Positions 29,265-38,840 are shown, counted from the first letter of the stretch. The stretch is DNA of 64,000 nucleotides from an uncultured Latescibacterota bacterium (GCA_951812755.1 OX638329.1:5543563-5607562), one strand, 5' to 3'. The notes: generated from the letters alone by a model not told the origin. Numbers and translations: made by a program.

Positions 29265-30477
29265 AGCATTTCGCATCAGGGAATTTCGGTTATACGCGCT
29301 GGGCTGGTTTGCCGCACTGGTCGGCACGCAAATTCAGAGTGCAGCCATAGGATGGGAAATGTATGCGCGCACCGGGCAAGCACTCGCACTCGGCCTGGTG
29401 GGCCTGGCAATCGCATTGCCCACAATGATCTTGGCACTCCCCGCAGGTTATCTCGCCGACCGCTTTAACCGACGCACAGTCATGATGTTGAGCTTAACGG
29501 GCACGACATTAACCTCTCTGGGCCTTGCCGCAGTATCCTGGAAACAGGGACCGATTGCCCTGATGTATGCCCTGCTCGTAGTCGATGCCGCAATAACCGT
29601 ACTCGGCGCACCTGCACGGCGGGCAATTGTACCCCAACTGGTACCGCGCGGAATATTTCCCAATGCCGTGGCATGGAGCATGAGCTTAATGCAAATGGCG
29701 TGGGTAGTAGGACCTATGATCGGAGGCCTGATTGCCGCAGTTTATGTACCTGCGGCGTACCTGGCAAGTGCCGGATGTACAGGGTGGTTTTTACTGGTCT
29801 TATCCCGATTGCGCGTACCGCCCATAAAACGCGATAAAAACGCAGCGCAGGTTTCACCACTGCAAAATCTGATGGGTGGACTGGTATTTTTGAAGAACAA
29901 TCACTTGCTATTGTCGCTCATGGCACTGGACATGTTTGCCGTGCTATTGGGTGGTGCCGTGTATTTATTGCCGATATACGCGCAGGACATCTTAAATGTA
30001 GGATCCGAGGGATTTGGAATATTGCGCTCAGCACCCGCGGTGGGTGCCCTGATAATGGCACTCACACTGGCACACCTGCCCCCGATGAAAAAAGCTGGCA
30101 GAAATCTGCTCCTCACCGTAGCTGGATTTGGCATCGCAACCATAGTATTTGGAATATCGGAAAACTTCTGGTTATCATTTGCAATGCTCGTCTTGACCGG
30201 GGCATTTGACAACGTGAGCATGGTCATTCGTCACACACTCGTACAGTTAATCACGCCCGATGCGATGCGCGGCAGGGTATCGGCTGTAAACGGCGTATTT
30301 GTGAGCGCGTCAAATGAACTGGGCGGCCTCGAATCTGGAGGCGTAGCGGAATTGTATGGACCTGTATTCTCAGTCGTAAGCGGCGGCATCGGAACGCTTC
30401 TGGTCACAGGCATAACAGCAATAGCTTCCCCTCGGCTGAGAAAAGTAGGTGCATTGGATGAGGTAGAAGAGGGATAG
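29242..30477 (+). CDS. Major facilitator superfamily transporter (MFS_3/EntS-like)
   Basis: A 411-residue membrane protein with 12 predicted helices: FRLYALGWFAALVGTQIQSAAIGWEMYARTG, ALGLVGLAIALPTMILALPAGYLADRFNRR (the MFS motif-A loop), and later TPDAMRGRVSAVNGVFVSASNELGGLESG. This is the export-type subfamily that includes EntS. The start is a TTG at 29242 that overlaps the preceding gene and implies translational coupling; the ribosome site is weak. The substrate is unknown. Confidence 0.9.
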   Translation: MTKHNPYEAFRIREFRLYALGWFAALVGTQIQSAAIGWEMYARTGQALALGLVGLAIALPTMILALPAGYLADRFNRRTVMMLSLTGTTLTSLGLAAVSWKQGPIALMYALLVVDAAITVLGAPARRAIVPQLVPRGIFPNAVAWSMSLMQMAWVVGPMIGGLIAAVYVPAAYLASAGCTGWFLLVLSRLRVPPIKRDKNAAQVSPLQNLMGGLVFLKNNHLLLSLMALDMFAVLLGGAVYLLPIYAQDILNVGSEGFGILRSAPAVGALIMALTLAHLPPMKKAGRNLLLTVAGFGIATIVFGISENFWLSFAMLVLTGAFDNVSMVIRHTLVQLITPDAMRGRVSAVNGVFVSASNELGGLESGGVAELYGPVFSVVSGGIGTLLVTGITAIASPRLRKVGALDEVEEG

Positions 30478-30519
30478 TGCTACAGGAGAGAGGCCTATTA
30501 GACCTCGATTACTGTGCGT

Positions 30520-30625
30520 GGCGGCTAAAGCATGCCCTACATGGTTTAAACAGGAGACATGCTGCGATGATAACCAAAGTCTTCTGGATTGCGGCTAAAA
30601 TCATGCCGCAATGACAACCAAAACC
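30520..30625. repeat. Two TTGCGGC hairpin repeats
   Basis: A clear copy at 30581-30625 (GATTGCGGC...GCCGCAATGAC) and a decayed copy at 30520-30580, between the convergent MFS and phosphatase genes. Confidence 0.75.
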
Positions 30626-30655
30626 TTGTTAATAAACAAACTTATTTAAAACCCT

Positions 30656-31609
30656 TCAATGCCGCTTAATCACAACATAACTGATATCATCATCGGGTGC
30701 ATTGAAAGCGATGAGGTCTTCTTTGATAGCGTGGAAAATTTCTTTGGCAGTCAGGTCTTCGATCTCGCGGAGTTTTTGTTCGAGATAATGCGGCGCGTAA
30801 AACTCGCCATTGCGGTGGTGTTCAACCAGACCATCCGTATAAAGAATAAAAATATCGCCCGCGCCCATTAAATCCCATTCGTTAAGTTCGTATTCTTCCT
30901 TAAAACCGAGCACACTCTCATTGATATTGCGATCAATATCGCGTTGCGAAGGAAGCGTACCAATAGGCGGGGAGGCAATCATCCTATCTTCGGGCACTTC
31001 GACAATACCTTTGTACCTGCGAGAATACACCAGCGGCATGGGATGTCCTGCCGACAGAAACTGGAAATGTCCCTCCTGAGATATCTCACCGTAAATCATC
31101 GTAATAAATTTGCTGAGACTCGACGAATTGTAAAACCGCGTATTGAGATTTTCAAACAACTTGGCCGTGATATTGCCGTAATAATCCATTTCGTAAATCG
31201 CACCCATCAAAAAAGCCTGATGGAGCATCGCGGCGAGAAGCGCGTCCGTAATCTGGTGTCCCGAAACATCGGCCACAGCCACACCGGCCTTAAAGCGACA
31301 TTCCTCCAGCTTTTTGACAACATCATCCTGCCCGCGGTCGCGGGCTTTTTTTATGCGAGCATCGAGATCATAGCGCTTCTTAAAATCGACATAGATAATA
31401 TGATCACCACCCACAATGCCATTGAGCGGAATGGTCTCGCCGTAAATATCAATACCATCGAGCGCGGGTATTTCCCCCGGCAATGGTTTGACGTAGCCTG
31501 CGATATCCTGGAAATTATTCAACTCCCCCAGAAGCATCTTCATGGAGTCATTCACTTGCTGGAGACCCGTTTCGTCTATTTCATCAAAAGCCATAGAATT
31601 TTTAGACAT
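30656..31609 (-). CDS. SpoIIE/RsbU-type PP2C serine phosphatase
   Basis: A 317-residue protein with a C-terminal PP2C-like phosphatase domain: GVAVADVSGHQITDALLAAMLHQAFL holds the metal Asp and Gly, HFQFLSAGHPMPLVY the middle motif, and GDIFILYTDGLVEHHRNGEFY with PDDDISYVVIKRH the C-terminal metal Asp. The N-terminal ~70 residues are short and lack a recognisable PAS, GAF or receiver domain. Such phosphatases dephosphorylate anti-anti-sigma factors in partner-switching circuits. No STAS or anti-sigma partner is adjacent. Confidence 0.92.
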   Translation of the reverse strand: MSKNSMAFDEIDETGLQQVNDSMKMLLGELNNFQDIAGYVKPLPGEIPALDGIDIYGETIPLNGIVGGDHIIYVDFKKRYDLDARIKKARDRGQDDVVKKLEECRFKAGVAVADVSGHQITDALLAAMLHQAFLMGAIYEMDYYGNITAKLFENLNTRFYNSSSLSKFITMIYGEISQEGHFQFLSAGHPMPLVYSRRYKGIVEVPEDRMIASPPIGTLPSQRDIDRNINESVLGFKEEYELNEWDLMGAGDIFILYTDGLVEHHRNGEFYAPHYLEQKLREIEDLTAKEIFHAIKEDLIAFNAPDDDISYVVIKRH

Positions 31610-31663
31610 AGTTTATTACCTGTATGAAGTTGGGATCAAAAGTAACCATTTGTCAGCCTCAAA

Positions 31664-33859
31664 TCAAGTCAGGCAATTCTCATCCGACAAAATCTTGTAC
31701 GAAGACATAAACGGAACATAAAAAGAAGCAAATGATTTGGGACCTGAGCCATCGAAAAGCACAGTATCTCCAGCGAGATCTTTGACAATGCGCTTGCCAC
31801 TACGGCTGCCACCGGGTCGCGTGGATTTCATCATGCGCTCCGCCTGTTCCAAAAAGCGTTTATCGCCCGAGTGTTCATAAGCATGGCACAGAGCTTCCAT
31901 TTCTCGAGGACCACCCGCCCGCCGCTGAAGACTGGGCAATTCTTTGTAAAAAAAGCGTCCATCGGGCATCACACAGTGATCGAGCAAATCGCCCATTTCC
32001 TCCACAATAAGTGACGGAATCCGATCATCTCCCGTCGCGGTATAATACCGGTGCAGCGCATTAATCGCTATAGAAATCATAAAAGGAACACGCACCAGCG
32101 TATGCGCGGTATAAGGCGCGAGAAAAGCACCCCATTTTTCTTTCCACTCGATAAATTGCTCGGCAATTCTGCGGCATGCATCGAGATATTTTTCTTCCCT
32201 TGTCTCGATATACACAGCAATCAGACCGCGCATTGCCCAGCCAGTCTCGCGGGCTTGCTGCCCCCCGGCGCGAGAAAATTTGGGCGATTCGAGATGGCGG
32301 ATCATATTATCCGCAATGGAAATAGCCTTTTCGCGAGCCTCCCGTTTACCTGTCATGTGATAATAATCCAGCAACCCCTCGGTCCACTCGTGCGAAGGCG
32401 TTACACCGCCCGTCACATGCCCCGCCGTGTGAATGGGTTGCCCACCCATCTTAAGTGGATCGTCGCTGTAATGGCAAAAATCCACATCAATCCAGTGTTG
32501 TGCAGCCACACACGCGACATCTCTAAACCGTCGCTCGCCCGTCTTCGCGTAGAGCAAAAACATCGCGTGTGGAAAATCGTATTCATTATTGGTCCACACC
32601 AATTCCCCCTTGCCGCGCCCCTGCTGCGTGTACCCGTGATCGGGGCCATCGCCCCAATGCATCATCCCAAGACCCTGATTGCGCCCATCCGCCATATTGA
32701 TAATACTGGCTTCAATATCCCAATTTTTATTCGTGGGAAAAAGATTTTCCCAAACACTGGCTTCGCGATACCACGACTCGGGCAGAATACCGATATCCGG
32801 GTATTGAAATTGGAGCGATTGCACAACAACATCGTCCAGAGACATGGCAGAGGTATGAAAATAAAATTGCATGCGATGGGTCTTAGCCGCGCCCTGCAAA
32901 ACCTTGACTGGCTCCTGACTCGCGGGATAAATGTCAAAGTCAATACCATCTTCGCCAACTGCAATACCTTTGGGAAAATTTTGATGCGCTTGAAAAGGCG
33001 TAAAACAAACGCCCTTTTCAGCATCGCACCAATCCGCCCAAAAATCGCCATAAAACGTTTCAAGAACGTGTTCAACAGACTGAAAAACAATCGTCTCAGC
33101 ATCCAGAAGACGCGCATTCGCACCCTCTGTGATATCAGTGCGATAATAACCCTCTCCAGTAGCACAGCGCACATCGCCCGCACCCGATGCGACGAACTTC
33201 AGCGCAATCTCTGCCACATCAACACTCGCTACCTCCTCCCGATTGATAAACTGATAATCCAGGCGAATAAAGGGTTTTCCCGCCCATGCTTCGATAAGAA
33301 CGCGCACATCAAACAATGTACCCGCATCGCCAACGTGTTTACCCGCACATTCAACAAGACTCCGCACGGGACCTGACTCCAGAATAGTAATCTCGTCGAT
33401 ATGAGCGAGATACGATCCACCTTCTGCATCAGTTATACCAAAAGAAGAATTGGCACCAAACCATTCAATATCATTTACGCAAATCGCCTTGAACAGATCT
33501 GTACCGCATCCAACATCAACAGAAAGAACACCCGTATCAATGGTATAAAGATCTCCCCGTTGCGTCACCGTAGTCCTCTGATCGGGCACAGGCGTAGAAA
33601 TACTGCCATCAGTGGCAAAAGTAAGATCATGTGCCGCATTGCCCGGAAGATCGGCCAGAAAATGCGCCATAAGCCACTTGATCGACCCGTCGTCCCAGCG
33701 CGCTGTAACATCGGTCTGAACCGCAATATCTGTTCCATCATTACAAATACCAAATTGCCCAGAGTCGATGAGTCGCCCCTGGGCAAATGGAATACCGAGC
33801 GAAACGGGTTCGCCAACGCGATTGTACATCGAAAGTTTATCAAAATGAATTGTAGCCAC
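31664..33859 (-). CDS. PcRGLX/YetA-like carbohydrate-active protein (exo-rhamnogalacturonan-lyase-like)
   Basis: A 731-residue protein. Residues 1-~90 resemble the N-terminal RIFT-barrel domain of the PcRGLX/YetA family (VGEPVSLGIPFAQGRLIDSGQFG..., then WDDGSIKWLMAHFLADL). A beta-sandwich and an (alpha/alpha) toroid follow (HAMFLLYAKTGERRFRDVACVAAQHWIDVDF, EWTEGLLDYYHMTGKREAREKAISIADNMIRHL). Family relatives include polysaccharide lyases acting on pectin-like chains. No signal peptide is seen, so action on internalised oligosaccharides is likely. It is divergent from the peroxiredoxin gene. Confidence 0.78.
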   Translation of the reverse strand: MATIHFDKLSMYNRVGEPVSLGIPFAQGRLIDSGQFGICNDGTDIAVQTDVTARWDDGSIKWLMAHFLADLPGNAAHDLTFATDGSISTPVPDQRTTVTQRGDLYTIDTGVLSVDVGCGTDLFKAICVNDIEWFGANSSFGITDAEGGSYLAHIDEITILESGPVRSLVECAGKHVGDAGTLFDVRVLIEAWAGKPFIRLDYQFINREEVASVDVAEIALKFVASGAGDVRCATGEGYYRTDITEGANARLLDAETIVFQSVEHVLETFYGDFWADWCDAEKGVCFTPFQAHQNFPKGIAVGEDGIDFDIYPASQEPVKVLQGAAKTHRMQFYFHTSAMSLDDVVVQSLQFQYPDIGILPESWYREASVWENLFPTNKNWDIEASIINMADGRNQGLGMMHWGDGPDHGYTQQGRGKGELVWTNNEYDFPHAMFLLYAKTGERRFRDVACVAAQHWIDVDFCHYSDDPLKMGGQPIHTAGHVTGGVTPSHEWTEGLLDYYHMTGKREAREKAISIADNMIRHLESPKFSRAGGQQARETGWAMRGLIAVYIETREEKYLDACRRIAEQFIEWKEKWGAFLAPYTAHTLVRVPFMISIAINALHRYYTATGDDRIPSLIVEEMGDLLDHCVMPDGRFFYKELPSLQRRAGGPREMEALCHAYEHSGDKRFLEQAERMMKSTRPGGSRSGKRIVKDLAGDTVLFDGSGPKSFASFYVPFMSSYKILSDENCLT

Positions 33860-33957
33860 AAGTTCCTCCCTTGAGTTCCTGCATCACATCAAACCAACTT
33901 TCCACCGAATATATTTCAACACCACGCTTCATGCAACAACGCTATAAACTTGACAAC

Positions 33958-33985
33958 TTGACGCTATGTGGTTTTGTCTTATATT
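33958..33985 (+). promoter_or_regulatory. Promoter candidate for the peroxiredoxin gene
   Basis: TTGACG (33958-33963), 16 bp, TATATT (33980-33985), in the 188-bp divergent gap; a second TTGACA starts 9 bp upstream. Confidence 0.5.
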
Positions 33986-34047
33986 ATCGCCACGCAGCTG
34001 GATTCTCGCTTTTTTCTCCTCCACAATCCAATAGAAAGGATTATACT

Positions 34048-34680
34048 ATGTCATTGCAATTAGGCGATGTTGCCCCCGACTTTACGGCAGAAACCACAGA
34101 AGGTACCGTCAATTTTCACGAATGGTTGGGCGATGGCTGGGGCATTCTGTTTTCCCATCCCGCCGACTTTACGCCGGTATGCACCACCGAATTGGGCGCC
34201 ATGGCGAATATTAAGGACGAATTTGACAAGCGCGGCGTCAAAGTTTTAGCCATCAGCGTTGACCCCCTCGAATCCCATAAAGGCTGGATTAGCGATATAA
34301 ACGAAACGCAAAATGCAACCGTAAATTATCCGATGATCGCCGACCCTGACCGCCAGGTAGCTGACCTCTACGAGATGATCCACCCCAATGCAGATAACAC
34401 GCTAACCGTGCGCTCGGTATTTGTAATTGGCCCCGACAAGACAATCAAACTGATGCTCACCTACCCGGCATCTACGGGCCGCAACTTCGACGAAATTTTG
34501 CGCGTAGTCGATTCCCTACAACTGACAGCCAGGCACAGTTTGGCCACGCCAGTGAACTGGCGACCCGGCGAAGACGTGATTATTTCACCCACGGTTACAG
34601 ACGAAGAAGCCGCCGAACGCTTCCCCGGATACACCGCTGTAAAACCCTATTTGCGCGTCATACAGCAACCCGCCGAGTAA
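34048..34680 (+). CDS. 1-Cys peroxiredoxin (Prx6 type)
   Basis: Reduces peroxides with an external thiol donor. 210 residues: APDFTAETTEGTVNFHEWLGDGWGILFSHPADFTPVCTTE holds the peroxidatic Cys in the PxxxTxxC motif, with the conserved Arg later in DNTLTVRSVFVIGPDKTIKL. The extended C-terminal Prx6 domain is present (TPVNWRPGEDVIISPTVTDEEA). No separate resolving Cys is visible, consistent with the 1-Cys class. The ATG at 34048 follows AAAGGA. The catalytic codon is an ordinary Cys, unlike the rhodanese. Confidence 0.95.
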   Translation: MSLQLGDVAPDFTAETTEGTVNFHEWLGDGWGILFSHPADFTPVCTTELGAMANIKDEFDKRGVKVLAISVDPLESHKGWISDINETQNATVNYPMIADPDRQVADLYEMIHPNADNTLTVRSVFVIGPDKTIKLMLTYPASTGRNFDEILRVVDSLQLTARHSLATPVNWRPGEDVIISPTVTDEEAAERFPGYTAVKPYLRVIQQPAE

Positions 34681-34700
34681 CCGGACCATTGGTAAAAAGC

Positions 34701-34736
34701 AAAAGGTCTGTGACAAATGTCACAGACCTTTTTTAT
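34701..34736. terminator. Bidirectional intrinsic terminator
   Basis: AAAAGGTCTGTGACA / TGTCACAGACCTTTTTT with a 2-nt loop, between the convergent peroxiredoxin and HigA-like genes. Confidence 0.9.
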
Positions 34737-35089
34737 TCTGAACAGATCAAATCGGGTAATGGCTCAAGTTCTGCAATTTTCTCTGCTTGTTCAGTTCTCA
34801 TCGCATGCCACAAATTCCAATCTGATTGTAGATCAAGCCAAAAATCTGCTGGCATACCAAGCACTTGTGCCAAACGCAAGGCAGTATCTGGTGTGACACA
34901 TCGCTTGCCGTTTATAACTTCATTCAAACGCGGAAATGAAACGCCTAATCTCACGGCAAAGGCCGATTGACTGATACCCAGAGGCTTGAGAAATTCTTCC
35001 AGTAACATTTCGCCCGGGTGCGTTGGCGGTCGGTCAGTTGGAAGCCGTCGCCCTTTCAATTTAGTGATAGTCTGTAATTTCGATTTCAT
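34733..35089 (-). CDS. HigA-type antitoxin / XRE regulator, orphan
   Basis: A 118-residue DNA-binding protein. THPGEMLLEEFLKPLGISQSAFAVRLGVSFPRLNEVINGKRCVTPDTALRLAQVLG is the HigA/VapI helix-turn-helix, followed by PADFWLDLQSDWNLWHAM. HigA normally follows a HigB toxin gene, but the 69 bp between this start and the FtsX gene hold none. It is therefore an orphan antitoxin or a stand-alone regulator. An N-terminal extension of ~20 residues (LQTITKLKGRRLPTDRP) is longer than usual. Start at 35089 with AAGG upstream. Confidence 0.88.
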   Translation of the reverse strand: MKSKLQTITKLKGRRLPTDRPPTHPGEMLLEEFLKPLGISQSAFAVRLGVSFPRLNEVINGKRCVTPDTALRLAQVLGMPADFWLDLQSDWNLWHAMRTEQAEKIAELEPLPDLICSE

Positions 35090-35157
35090 AAGCGTCACCT
35101 TCTTCCCAATATTATTTTACTTGTCAATCATTGACGTCTGTTTCCGATTATCCCAAT

Positions 35158-37599
35158 CTATTCATGCCGCAACGCTTCCACTGGATTGGACAGTGCTGCG
35201 CGAAGCGCGTGGAAACTCACAGTAAACAACGCGATCGCCAATGCAACCGCGCCACTCAAAACAAATATCCACCACGAAAGATCCGTGCGGTAGGCAAAGC
35301 CATCCAACCAACTTTGCATCGCAAAATACGCAACCGGCCATGCAAACAGATTCGCAATCAAAACCATAAACGCAAATGTCCTGGAAATTAGCATCACAAT
35401 ATTTGACACACTCGCACCCAAAACCTTTCGCACCCCAATCTCTTTCACGCGCTGCTCAACCGTAAAAGCCGCAAGGCCAAACAGCCCCATACACGCGAGC
35501 AAAATCGCCATCCCCGAAGAGAGCAATGTAAGCACCTGCGCCCGCTGTTCTGCATAGTACATGAATTCAAACTGCTGATCCCACATCAGATAGTCAAAAG
35601 GCTGATCTGCGGGAACAAATTGCTTCCATGCCTTCTCAAAAAAAGCGAGCGTCTCTTCCAGACCTTCTGCTTTGACGCGTGCGCCCAGATTGTAAAACTG
35701 CTGGTGCCGAAGCGTCAGGGCAACAGGGCCAATTTTTTCGTGCAACGGACTATAGTGAAAATCCTGCACAACGCCAATCACCGTTCCCTTCCGATTTCTC
35801 TCTCGATCAACCCACTCAAAAGACATGCCAATGGGATCAACCCAACCGAGCCGAGCCACCGCTGTTTGATTAATAATAAAAGCTTTCGACGTATCTGTGG
35901 GAAATGCAATCGGATCAAATTTTCGTCCTTCTACCAACCCGATTTGAAACACATCGAGATAATCTTCATCGACCTCCAGAAGGGGCATGCGCCAGTCCGT
36001 GTCCTCGTGTCCCTCTGCCCGGATGGTTCGGGTAATACCTCCGCCCCATCCAACCCACCAGCGATACGCCGTTACTTCAAGCACGTTCGGATGGGCGCGA
36101 AAAGCCTCTTTCACCGTGGCATAACGGGCGGCGAGCTTTTGCCCCGGGTCTGATTTTGTCTCCTGATCGAGAACAAATATGGGTATGAGCACCATCTGCT
36201 CTATATTAAAACCCAGGTTCTTGTTTTTCATATAGTCGAGTTGCAAATAGATCACCCCCGTACTCGCGATCAGAATAATTGAAATCGCAAATTGCACCAC
36301 CACCAACCCCTTCCGAATCCACTGCCCCCGCGAACCCGCGCGAAATGCCCCTTTTAGCGTTTCTGTAGGTTCATACGCAGAAAGAAAAAATGCGGGATAA
36401 ACACCGGCAAATATCCCGACGAGTATGGCAATACCAACCAAAGAAATAGCGAGCAAGGGATCGCTCAACAAATCCAACTCGATCTGCTTAAAGAAAAAGG
36501 CATTAAACTCGGGAAGCACGAGTTTGACGGCAACAAGCGCGAGCACAAGCGCGACCAATGAAGTGAGAATAGACTCGCCCAAAAACTGCCCCATCAGTTG
36601 TGAACGATACGCACCCGACACCTTTCGCAAACCCACCTCGCGCGCCCGGCGAGCCGATTGCGCCGTGGTCAAATTCGTAAAATTGATACATCCAATCGCA
36701 AGCACCAGAAATGCAATCGCACCAAATTGATAAACGCGATCAATATCACCAAAATACCACTCCAGATTGTAGTCCTGCCTCGAATAGAGATAAATGCGGT
36801 TGAGAGGCTGAAGATGATACGTATTTGTGCGCGCGATCTCCGCACCCATATAGCGATCGATCAATTCGGGGAATTTTGTGGTCAGTGCCTTTGGATCCGC
36901 CCCTTCTCGCAGCAAGAAATACGTATTGACAGGACGCCAGCCATCGGTTGGTATCCAATCTACCCAGGCGTATTTCGCGCCTGGGGACGTAAATCCACCT
37001 GTTGAAACATAATCGAATTGCAGTGTAGAATTTCGAGGCACATCTTTTAATACCGCTGTGATGGTGCGCTCGCCGCCGTGGTGATTGCTCTCAGCGGTGA
37101 TGGTCTTGCCAATCGGATCTTCTTCTCCAAACAACCGCTTTGCCGCCGATTCTGTTATCGCGATCGCATTGGGATTGGGAAATGCAGTTTCGAGATTGCC
37201 GCGCACAAATGGGAAGTCGAAAATTTCAAACAGCTCGGGATCGGCAACACAGACACCCATCTCAAACTTTTTTTCATCCAAACGCACATCTACGGACGAC
37301 CACGTTATCACGCGCACGGTTTTTTCTACTTCGGGAAAGTCCCGCTCAAGTGCCCGCGCCAGCGCACCCGACGTAAATGGCAAATAATCCGACTGTCCCC
37401 CAGATCGGGTCTCCCGGATAACCCGATAGATCCGATCTCCTTTTGCATGCCAACTGTCAAAACTCAACTCGTCCTGAATATAGAGCACGATCAAAAAACA
37501 CGTGCCCAGACCAATGGCAAGCCCCAAAATATTAATCGCACTAAAGGTCTTTTGCCGATTGAGATTTCTCAGCGCGATAACCAGATAATTTCTAAACAC
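35158..37599 (-). CDS. FtsX/MacB-type ABC transporter permease
   Basis: An 813-residue second permease of the same double-FtsX kind as the one at 25663. It has an N-terminal anchor (KTFSAINILGLAIGLGTCFLIVLYI), a periplasmic MacB_PCD domain with SAAKRLFGEEDPIGKTI, the first FtsX block (ARRAREVGLRKVSGAYRSQLMGQFLGESIL), a second PCD with AVARLGWVDPIGMSF, and a final block QRVKEIGVRKVLGASVSNIVMLISR...ALSNPVEALRHE. No ATPase gene is adjacent. It is likely paralogous to the gene at 25663. Confidence 0.93.
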   Translation of the reverse strand: MFRNYLVIALRNLNRQKTFSAINILGLAIGLGTCFLIVLYIQDELSFDSWHAKGDRIYRVIRETRSGGQSDYLPFTSGALARALERDFPEVEKTVRVITWSSVDVRLDEKKFEMGVCVADPELFEIFDFPFVRGNLETAFPNPNAIAITESAAKRLFGEEDPIGKTITAESNHHGGERTITAVLKDVPRNSTLQFDYVSTGGFTSPGAKYAWVDWIPTDGWRPVNTYFLLREGADPKALTTKFPELIDRYMGAEIARTNTYHLQPLNRIYLYSRQDYNLEWYFGDIDRVYQFGAIAFLVLAIGCINFTNLTTAQSARRAREVGLRKVSGAYRSQLMGQFLGESILTSLVALVLALVAVKLVLPEFNAFFFKQIELDLLSDPLLAISLVGIAILVGIFAGVYPAFFLSAYEPTETLKGAFRAGSRGQWIRKGLVVVQFAISIILIASTGVIYLQLDYMKNKNLGFNIEQMVLIPIFVLDQETKSDPGQKLAARYATVKEAFRAHPNVLEVTAYRWWVGWGGGITRTIRAEGHEDTDWRMPLLEVDEDYLDVFQIGLVEGRKFDPIAFPTDTSKAFIINQTAVARLGWVDPIGMSFEWVDRERNRKGTVIGVVQDFHYSPLHEKIGPVALTLRHQQFYNLGARVKAEGLEETLAFFEKAWKQFVPADQPFDYLMWDQQFEFMYYAEQRAQVLTLLSSGMAILLACMGLFGLAAFTVEQRVKEIGVRKVLGASVSNIVMLISRTFAFMVLIANLFAWPVAYFAMQSWLDGFAYRTDLSWWIFVLSGAVALAIALFTVSFHALRAALSNPVEALRHE

Positions 37600-37813
37600 A
37601 ACAACCCGCCTCCGTTACAAATAAAAACTAAAATCGTCACTTACGAGTGTAGCTACGATCTGCAGAACCGTCAAGGTTTAGCAGATAATTCCCAATTAAA
37701 AACCATCACCCATTGGACACAGCTTGATCGCAGATGGTTTCTCTTTTCACATAGATACATTATATTGACCGAGTTGTATTTCCATTTCCCACACACGCTC
37801 TACCCGGTCCACT

Positions 37814-38659
37814 ATGAAGACCATCACCCGTACAACCCTCTATCTCATCATCCTCTCTACCTCCTTGCCCGGATGCAAAGACAAGCCCACTGCACCGCCG
37901 GAAGATCCAGAGCAGCCACCACCCGTTGTATCGCAGACACAAACAGGTATCCAGATCACAACCCATGTGGAAACGACACATACCCTCATCTTAATACCCG
38001 AAGGACCGTTCGAAATGGGTGCCAACAACGGCATACGCAACGAAGGCCCAGAACACACCGTCCATCTCAAAGCCTATTACATAGACCACACAGAAGTCAC
38101 CAATGCCCAATGGAACCCTTATGCCATTGCCGAGCGTCAACTGCCCAACTTCGACCCGCCCGAACATCCCGTTGTCAATATCAACTGGTTTCAAGCCGGC
38201 GAATACTGTGAATGGCTCGGCGGACGTTTGCCCACTGAAGCCGAATGGGAAAAAGCAGCGCGCGGAACCGACGGACGCATCTATCCATGGGGCGCTGCTC
38301 CGGATCCCAACCGCGCTAACTACCTCAATAGCGGCGACCCCTTTGACAACGGCACAGCACCTGTTGCATATTATCGGGAAGGCAATCGCGACGGGCGCAG
38401 CCCTTATGGCGTATTGGACATGGCCGGCAATGTTTGGGAATGGACACAAGACGAATACGACAGCGCGTACTATCAACGCAGCCCACGCGATAACCCCGTC
38501 AACTATGAACTCAGAACCCACTTCTTGCACCTCGAACGCGTTGTGCGAGGTGGATCCTGGTTCAGCACGGCCTTCCTCATTCGCACAACAGCACGCGCCG
38601 CTCGAACATCCAACCTTCAAACCGATACGCTTGGATTCAGGTGTGTGGTGGATCGGTAA
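37814..38659 (+). CDS. FGE-sulfatase-fold (SUMF1-like) lipoprotein without the catalytic cysteines
   Basis: A 281-residue exported protein. The signal peptide ends in the lipobox LPGC, followed by a Pro-rich linker. The SUMF1/FGE fold covers residues ~55-281: IPEGPFEMGANNG, YIDHTEVTNAQW, HPVVNINWFQAGEYCEWLGGRLPTEAEWEKAARG, YPWG, GVLDMAGNVWEWTQDEY and VVRGGSW. In true formylglycine-generating enzymes a Cys pair sits in the RCAAR(x)xxCxxDS-like segment near the end. Here that segment is IRTTARAARTSNLQTDTLGFRC, with Thr and Ala. It therefore should not activate the sulfatases of this window and is probably a binding protein or another SUMF1-type enzyme. Confidence 0.9.
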   Translation: MKTITRTTLYLIILSTSLPGCKDKPTAPPEDPEQPPPVVSQTQTGIQITTHVETTHTLILIPEGPFEMGANNGIRNEGPEHTVHLKAYYIDHTEVTNAQWNPYAIAERQLPNFDPPEHPVVNINWFQAGEYCEWLGGRLPTEAEWEKAARGTDGRIYPWGAAPDPNRANYLNSGDPFDNGTAPVAYYREGNRDGRSPYGVLDMAGNVWEWTQDEYDSAYYQRSPRDNPVNYELRTHFLHLERVVRGGSWFSTAFLIRTTARAARTSNLQTDTLGFRCVVDR

Positions 38660-38720
38660 CTAACTTTGGTCTGCGCTACATTTGGGCATCGCACAGGTAA
38701 CTTTCTTTTTCATCTAAGTA

Positions 38721-38740
38721 TGCGAATAAAGAGTTAAGAG
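38721..38740. repeat. Solo terminus of the IS982-like element
   Basis: GCGAATAAAGAGTTAAGAGC (38721-38740) matches the inverted-repeat ends of the IS at 41307-42287 (GCGAATAAAGAGTTGAAAAC and GCGAATTAAGAGTTAAAAGC). No transposase sequence is attached. Confidence 0.6.
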
Positions 38741-38751
38741 CAACCTCTCCA

Positions 38752-38840
38752 GCCTGGACACCTGCTTAAGGCATGCAGGCGTGACGATAGGAATAGCAAT
38801 GTCATTGCGGCATGTTTTTAGCCGCAATCCAGAGGTTTTG
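38752..38840. repeat. TTGCGGC hairpin repeats after the FGE-like gene
   Basis: A reverse-oriented copy at 38801-38840 (GTCATTGCGGC...GCCGCAATCC) and a variant hairpin at 38752-38790 (CCTGCTTAAGGCATGCAGG). They lie in the 481-bp gap 38660-39140, which has no gene. Confidence 0.75.

Noticed and set aside
31330-31352. GCCCGCG-GT-CGCGGGC followed by seven T on the plus strand as a terminator
   Set aside because: It lies in the middle of the minus-strand SpoIIE-type gene with no plus-strand gene upstream; codon content (KKARDRG) explains it well enough.
34048-34680. Peroxiredoxin as a second selenoprotein
   Set aside because: The peroxidatic codon is an ordinary Cys codon (PVCTTE) and the frame has no internal TGA.
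37600-37813. Gene or regulatory RNA in the gap before the FGE-like gene
   Set aside because: No convincing ORF, hairpin or promoter pair was seen in these 214 bp beyond weak matches.
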